From Prauserella muralis (lineage in GTDB: Bacteria > Actinomycetota > Actinomycetes > Mycobacteriales > Pseudonocardiaceae), in NCBI RefSeq assembly GCF_003202285.1, contig NZ_MASW01000007.1, forward strand, positions 310,001 to 374,000: a stretch of DNA of 64,000 bases, written 5' to 3'. The position numbers and the translations under genes were made by a program. The first letter of the stretch is position 1. Every line of letters starts with the position of its first letter. Under the pieces are notes generated by a model. It searched no databases. It was not told the DNA's origin and saw only the letters and a list, made by a program, of their open reading frames with translations. This document shows positions 59,680 to 64,000 of the stretch, piece by piece.

Positions 59680-59726
59680 GCCACATCTTGGGTGTCGAGC
59701 AAACTTCACCCCCAACATGTAGTCTC
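59680..59726. promoter_or_regulatory. Two candidate NrdR boxes before nrdA
   Basis: GCCACATCTTGGGTGT (59680-59695) and CCAACATGTAGTCT (from 59712) share the core ACAT-S-T-W-G, with the ACATs exactly 32 bp apart (59683 and 59715). Paired NrdR boxes usually have 31-32 bp (three helix turns) between them. Position, about 120-165 bp before nrdA, fits. Confidence 0.5.
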
Positions 59727-59787
59727 CTGATCACCGGCGGCGGGGGTATGCCGCCGGACGTCGTGAGCTGATCGCGTACCCGGGTCA

Positions 59788-59831
59788 GCCTGCCGGCCCG
59801 CGCCGGCAGGCCGGCCGAACGCACCCTTTTT
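59788..59831 (+). terminator. Hairpin plus T-run in the nrdA leader (possible attenuator)
   Basis: A perfect 10-bp GC stem (GCCTGCCGGC / GCCGGCAGGC, 59788-59811) with a 4-nt loop is followed by TTTTT at 59827-59831, only 12 bp before the nrdA ATG. The gap between stem and T-run (15 nt) is longer than in a normal terminator, so attenuation is a guess. Confidence 0.35.
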
Positions 59832-59843
59832 CAGGAGTCGTGC

Positions 59844-62333
59844 ATGTCTGTCGAAACCACCCCCCGGCCGCCCGCCGCGGCCGGGACCACGGACTCCGCG
59901 CTGCGGATCCGCACCACCGCCGGGGGCCTCGAGCCCCTCGACTGGGACCGGGTGACCCGGGTCGTCGGCGAGGCCGTCGCCGGGCTCGCCGACGTCTCGG
60001 CCGAGCCCGTGCTCGCCGAACTGCGCCGCAACGTCTACGACGGCATCACCGCCGACGAGCTCGCGCTCGCGCCGGTACTGGCCGCGCGCACACTCGTCGA
60101 GCAGGAGCCCGGCTACTCGTTCGTGAGCGCCAGGCTGCTGCTGGACAAGGCCCGCACCGAGGCGCTGAGCCACCTCGCGGGCACGCCGACGCAGGCAGGA
60201 CAGCAGGAGATGGCCGGCCGCTACGCGGACTACTTCCGCGACTACCTGCGGCGCGGGATCGAGCTGGAGCTGCTCAGCCCGGAACTGGCGACGTTCGACC
60301 TCGACCGGATCACCGCCGCACTCCGCCCGGAACGCGACCTCGAGCTCGGCTTCCTCGGCCTGCAGACACTCTACGACCGCTACTTCCTGCACCACGACGG
60401 CACGCGGTTCGAGCTGCCGCAGGCCTTCTTCCTGCGGGTGGCGATGGGCCTGGCGCTGCGCGAGGACGATCGCGAGGCGAGGGCCGTCGAGTTCTACGAC
60501 CTGCTGTCGACGTTCCGCTTCATGGCGTCGACGCCGACGCTGTTCAACGCGGGCACCACCCGCCCGCAGCTGTCGTCGTGCTTTCTCACCACGGTCGAGG
60601 ACGACCTCGGCGCCATCTTCCAGGGCTATCGCAACAACGCGCTGCTGGCGAAGTACTCGGGCGGGCTGGGCAACGACTGGACCCCGGTGCGTGGCCTCGG
60701 CGCCCACATCAAGGGCACCAACGGCCAGTCGCAGGGCGTCGTGCCGTTCCTCAAGATCGCGGGCGACACCGCGGTCGCGGTGAACCAGGGCGGCAAGCGC
60801 AAGGGAGCGGCGTGCGCGTACCTGGAGACCTGGCACATCGACGTCGAGGAGTTCCTCGACCTGCGCAAGAACACCGGCGACGACCGCAGGCGCACCCACG
60901 ACATGAACACGGCCAACTGGGTGCCCGACGAGTTCCTGCGCCGGGTCGAGGCCGACGCCGAGTGGACGCTGTTCTCCCCCGACGAGGTGCCCGACCTGCA
61001 CGACCTCTACGGCACGGCGTTCGCCGAGCGCTATCGCGCCTACGAGGCCGCGGCCGACCGGGGCGAGATCAGGGTGTTCCGCCGCGTGCGCGCGGTGACC
61101 CTCTGGCGGCGGATGCTGACCATGCTGTTCGAGACCGGCCACCCGTGGATCACGTTCAAGGACCCGTGCAACCTGCGCTCGCCGCAGCAACACGCCGGGG
61201 TGGTCCACTCGTCGAACCTGTGCACCGAGATCACGCTGAACACCAACGCCGACGAGGTGGCCGTGTGCAACCTCGGCTCGGTGAACCTGGCGCGGCACGT
61301 CACGGCGGAGGGGCTGGACACCGACCTGCTCCAGCGGACCGTCACCACGGCGGTGCGCATGCTCGACAACGTGATCGACATCAACTTCTACACCATCCCG
61401 GAGGCCGCCGCGTCGAACCTGCGGCACCGCCCCATCGGGCTGGGCATCATGGGCTACCAGGACGCGCTGTTCGAACTGGGCCTGCCCAGCGCCTCACCGG
61501 CCGCGGTGGAGTTCGCCGACCGCAGCATGGAGCACCTGAGCTACTACGCCATCGCCGCGTCGTCGCGGCTGGCGCGGGAGCGCGGCCGGTACGAGAGCTT
61601 CGAGGGATCGCTGTGGAGCCGGGGGATTCTCCCCATCGACTCGCTGCGCCTGCTCGCCGAGGCGCGCGAGGGCGACGCGCTCGACGTGGACTTCTCGTCC
61701 ACGCTGGACTGGGACGAGCTCCGGGAGCGCGTGCGCACCACCGGCATGCGCAACTCCAACGTCATGGCGATCGCGCCGACGGCCACGATCTCCAACATCT
61801 GCGGGGTCGGCCAGTCGATCGAGCCGCTGTTTCGCAACCTGTTCGTCAAGTCGAACATGTCCGGCGACTTCACCGTGGTCAACCCGCACCTGGTGCGCGA
61901 GCTCAAGCGACGAGGACTGTGGGACGAGCAGATGGTGTCGGACCTGAAGCTCCACGACGGCGGCCTCGGCGAGATCGGCCGGGTGCCGGACGAGGTGAAA
62001 CGGCTCTACGCCACGGCGTTCGAAGTGGACAGCCACTGGCTCGTCGACGCCGCCTCCCGGCGGCAGAAGTGGATCGACCAGGCGCAGTCGCTGAACCTCT
62101 ACCTCGCCGCGCCGAGCGGGCGCAAGCTCGACGAGCTCTACCGCCACGCGTGGCACAAGGGCCTGAAGACGACCTACTACCTGCGTACCCAGTCGGCGAC
62201 GCACGTGGAGAAGAGCACGCTGCACGGCACCGACGGCAGGCTCAACGCCGTCTCCCCCGCCGTGCCCGCGAGCCCGCCGGCCGGCGCGGACGCCTGCCGC
62301 ATCGACGACCCCGGCTGCGAAGCCTGCCAGTAG
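59844..62333 (+). CDS. nrdA: Ribonucleoside-diphosphate reductase large subunit
   Basis: An 829-residue R1 protein that reduces ribonucleotides via a thiyl radical. It has an ATP-cone-like N-terminus (about 20-110), SCFL with the first redox Cys ([15 protein letters not shown]), the active-site N-x-C-x-E motif in [20 protein letters not shown], and [22 protein letters not shown]-terminal Cys pair (PGCEACQ) could shuttle electrons. CAGGAGTCG precedes the ATG. nrdB follows 14 bp downstream. Confidence 0.95.
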   Translation: MSVETTPRPPAAAGTTDSALRIRTTAGGLEPLDWDRVTRVVGEAVAGLADVSAEPVLAELRRNVYDGITADELALAPVLAARTLVEQEPGYSFVSARLLLDKARTEALSHLAGTPTQAGQQEMAGRYADYFRDYLRRGIELELLSPELATFDLDRITAALRPERDLELGFLGLQTLYDRYFLHHDGTRFELPQAFFLRVAMGLALREDDREARAVEFYDLLSTFRFMASTPTLFNAGTTRPQLSSCFLTTVEDDLGAIFQGYRNNALLAKYSGGLGNDWTPVRGLGAHIKGTNGQSQGVVPFLKIAGDTAVAVNQGGKRKGAACAYLETWHIDVEEFLDLRKNTGDDRRRTHDMNTANWVPDEFLRRVEADAEWTLFSPDEVPDLHDLYGTAFAERYRAYEAAADRGEIRVFRRVRAVTLWRRMLTMLFETGHPWITFKDPCNLRSPQQHAGVVHSSNLCTEITLNTNADEVAVCNLGSVNLARHVTAEGLDTDLLQRTVTTAVRMLDNVIDINFYTIPEAAASNLRHRPIGLGIMGYQDALFELGLPSASPAAVEFADRSMEHLSYYAIAASSRLARERGRYESFEGSLWSRGILPIDSLRLLAEAREGDALDVDFSSTLDWDELRERVRTTGMRNSNVMAIAPTATISNICGVGQSIEPLFRNLFVKSNMSGDFTVVNPHLVRELKRRGLWDEQMVSDLKLHDGGLGEIGRVPDEVKRLYATAFEVDSHWLVDAASRRQKWIDQAQSLNLYLAAPSGRKLDELYRHAWHKGLKTTYYLRTQSATHVEKSTLHGTDGRLNAVSPAVPASPPAGADACRIDDPGCEACQ

Positions 62334-62347
62334 GAGGACGACCACCC

Positions 62348-63403
62348 GTGACGACCATGCAGGGATTCACCGTCGAACGTGGCGCAGCCCGCGTCAGCGT
62401 CGACGACAAGGCGATGATCAACGCCCGCGCCGACGTCAACCAGCTGCTGCCGCTGAAGTACGGCTGGGCGTGGGAGAAGTACCTCGCCGGATGCAGCAAC
62501 CACTGGATGCCCACCGAGGTGTCCATGCAGGCCGACATCGCGCTGTGGAAGTCGCCCGGCGGGCTCACCGCCGACGAACGGCTGATGCTCAAGCGCAACC
62601 TCGGCTTCTTCGCCACCGCCGAGTCGCTGGTGGCCAACAACATCGTGCTGGCCGTCTACCGGCACCTCACCAACCCCGAGTGCAGGCAGTACCTGCTGCG
62701 GCAGGCGTTCGAGGAGGCCGTGCACACGCACACCTTCCAGTACATCTGCGAAAGCCTCGGCCTCGAGGAGGGCGAGCTGTTCAACTCCTACCGCGAGGTG
62801 CCCTCGATCGCGGACAAGGACGCCTGGGCCCTGCGCTACACGCAGCACCTGGAGGACCCGGACTTCGCCACCGGTACGGCCGAGGCCGACCAGGCGTTCC
62901 TGCGCGATCTCGTGGCGTTCTACGTGGTGTTCGAGGGAATGTGGTTCTACACCGGGTTCGCGCAGGTGCTGTCGCTGGGCAGGCGCAACAAGATGGTCGG
63001 CATCGCCGAGCAGTACCAGTACATCCTGCGGGACGAGTCGATCCACCTGAACTTCGGCATCGACTGCGTCAACCAGATCAAGCTGGAGAATCCGCACCTG
63101 TGGACCGAGGCGTTCCAGGCCGAGGTGCGGGGCATGCTGGCCGAGGCGTGCGAGCTGGAGGTCGCCTACGCCCGCGACACGATGCCGCGCGGCATGCTCG
63201 GGCTGACGGCGCAGGCCTGTGAGCAGTACCTGCGCTTCATCACCGACCGGCGCGCCCAGCAGCTGGGGCTGGCGCCGCCGTTCGGAGAGCGGGAGAACCC
63301 GTTCCCGTGGATGTCGGAGGCCATGGATCTGAAGAAGGAGAAGAACTTCTTCGAGACGAGGGTGATCGAGTACCAGAGCGGCGCCGCGCTCGACTGGGAC
63401 TGA
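62348..63403 (+). CDS. nrdB: Ribonucleotide reductase small subunit, class Ic-like (no radical Tyr)
   Basis: A 351-residue R2 protein. Metal ligands by position are E92 (TAESLV), E123 and H126 (EEAVH), E196 (VFEGMW), E230 and H233 (DESIH). Spacing equals Chlamydia trachomatis R2 (E89, E120, H123, E193, E227, H230; offset +3). The residue at the tyrosyl radical place is F130 (codon TTC, 62735-62737), like Phe127 in Chlamydia. The first ligand is Glu, not Asp. Class Ic enzymes use a Mn(IV)/Fe(III) centre in place of a Tyr radical. Start GTG 62348 (ATG 62357 possible). Confidence 0.93.
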   Translation: MTTMQGFTVERGAARVSVDDKAMINARADVNQLLPLKYGWAWEKYLAGCSNHWMPTEVSMQADIALWKSPGGLTADERLMLKRNLGFFATAESLVANNIVLAVYRHLTNPECRQYLLRQAFEEAVHTHTFQYICESLGLEEGELFNSYREVPSIADKDAWALRYTQHLEDPDFATGTAEADQAFLRDLVAFYVVFEGMWFYTGFAQVLSLGRRNKMVGIAEQYQYILRDESIHLNFGIDCVNQIKLENPHLWTEAFQAEVRGMLAEACELEVAYARDTMPRGMLGLTAQACEQYLRFITDRRAQQLGLAPPFGERENPFPWMSEAMDLKKEKNFFETRVIEYQSGAALDWD

Positions 63404-63440
63404 GTCCCCGCTCCACAGGGCGGGCGCCCTTCCGGGGGAC
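63404..63440. terminator. Nested hairpin after nrdB
   Basis: An outer pair GTCCCC/GGGGAC encloses AGGGCG-GG-CGCCCT. It begins one base after the nrdB stop and probably ends the nrd transcript before the P450 gene. Confidence 0.5.
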
Positions 63441-63504
63441 CCCTCTTGTCAGCCTGCCAATAGTGCGGGACCGTGGGGACCGGCTCAGCGAGGAGAGGGT
63501 CGCC

Positions 63505-64000
63505 ATGGTGACAGCCGTCGACAGGATGACCGAGACGCTGCGCGAACGGATGCCACCGCTCACGGCGCTGCCCCTGCCCCGCGCCGTCGACGAGCGCATC
63601 CTCGCCAGGCGCTGGCCCGAGGGCGAGCTGGCGCCACCGCCGCCGGGCAGCGGGCTCAAGCCCGTGCTCGGCGACGCGGGCCCGCCGGTGATCGGGCACA
63701 CGCTGCGGCTCATGCGTTACGGCGTGGACTACGGCCTGCGCCGTTACGAGCGCTACGGGCCGGTGTGGTGGTCGGGCGCCTTCGGCAGGCGCATCGTCAC
63801 GCTCACCGGCGCGGAAGCCACCCAGCTCGCGCTCGTGAACAAGGACAAGGCGTTCTCCCAGGAGGGCTGGCGGTTCTTCATCGAGCGCTTCTTCCACCGC
63901 GGGCTCATGCTGCTGGACTTCGGCGAGCACCACGCCCACCGGCGGATCATGCAGGAGGCCTTCACCCGCGACCGGCTGCACGGCTACGTCGAGGCGATGG
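63505..64000 (+). CDS. Cytochrome P450 (N-terminal part, cut by window edge)
   Basis: The first 165 codons are present. The pattern is P450-like: GPPVIGHTLRLMRYGVDYGL near the proline-rich start, YERYGPVWWSGAFGRRIVTL, and the C-helix DFGEHHAHRRIMQEAFTRDR with the Arg pair that contacts haem propionates. The heme-Cys loop lies outside the window. The ATG follows GAGGAGAGGGTCGCC. Substrate unknown. Confidence 0.82.
   Translation, partial: MVTAVDRMTETLRERMPPLTALPLPRAVDERILARRWPEGELAPPPPGSGLKPVLGDAGPPVIGHTLRLMRYGVDYGLRRYERYGPVWWSGAFGRRIVTLTGAEATQLALVNKDKAFSQEGWRFFIERFFHRGLMLLDFGEHHAHRRIMQEAFTRDRLHGYVEAM

Noticed and set aside
59649-59843. Adenosylcobalamin riboswitch before nrdA
   Set aside because: The leader is too short and I see no B12-box-like GCCACTG; a hairpin and NrdR-like boxes explain it better.
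59706-61427. 573-codon minus-strand open frame opposite nrdA
   Set aside because: Antisense to conserved NrdA motifs; low-complexity Arg/Val/Gly-rich product, no family pattern.

Overview
The window is very GC-rich, has short intergenic gaps, many ATGA/GTGA start-stop overlaps and GTG/TTG starts, and carries gene families typical of actinomycetes: TetR/FadE-type acyl-CoA catabolism, DUF2795, DUF998, a DUF222-HNH protein and a Streptomyces-type gas vesicle cluster. The best guess is a filamentous actinobacterium, probably Pseudonocardiaceae. The family is inferred from gene content; no rRNA or other marker lies in the window.

1-3300 is a compact selenocysteine island: selB (cut by the window edge), selA and tRNA-Sec on the minus strand, with selD divergent. 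3300-9100 holds small stress or housekeeping proteins (PEBP, aldehyde dehydrogenase, DUF2795, nucleotidyltransferase, BON, metallophosphoesterase, a DUF2267 protein). 9349-17150 is a proton-pump operon, nuoA-X-nuoHJKLMN. It lacks nuoB, C, D, E, F, G and I; X looks like a cysteine-free NuoB/NuoD-like chimera. Minus-strand VanW and Ser/Thr kinase genes follow.

21247-26626 is a gas vesicle operon (gvpY-like, Z, A, F, G, O, J, L, S, K) plus a DUF6401-like gene. 26977-30762 has a mechanosensitive-channel-like protein, homocysteine methyltransferase, a J-domain/NERD protein and a DUF998 membrane protein. 30830-40018 is fatty-acyl/CoA metabolism: FabG, MaoC, an ACAD10-type phosphotransferase, three acyl-CoA dehydrogenases, two SDRs, CutA and two TetR regulators. 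40086-46083 is a mosaic accessory stretch: deaminase, DUF222-HNH with tandem repeats, two methyltransferases around a MerR regulator, and an epoxide hydrolase. A 130-bp scar at its centre is built from the 3' ends of two flanking genes.

46080-55307 is a minus-strand operon resembling the acyclic-terpene (atu) or leucine (liu) pathways: SDR, ACAD, biotin carboxylase, carboxyltransferase, ACAD, AtuA and a TIGR03084-like protein. A divergent enoyl-CoA hydratase and an acetoacetate-decarboxylase-fold protein follow. 57082-59648 pairs an AraC regulator with a flavin monooxygenase. The window ends with nrdA-nrdB and the start of a P450. The NrdB radical-site tyrosine is Phe and its first metal ligand is Glu, the signature of class Ic (Mn/Fe) ribonucleotide reductase.

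Two families of palindromic intergenic repeats are scattered through the window. Several inverted-repeat operators are readable, including a 14-bp TAAGCG-N2-CGCTTA element present three times near lipid and TetR genes.
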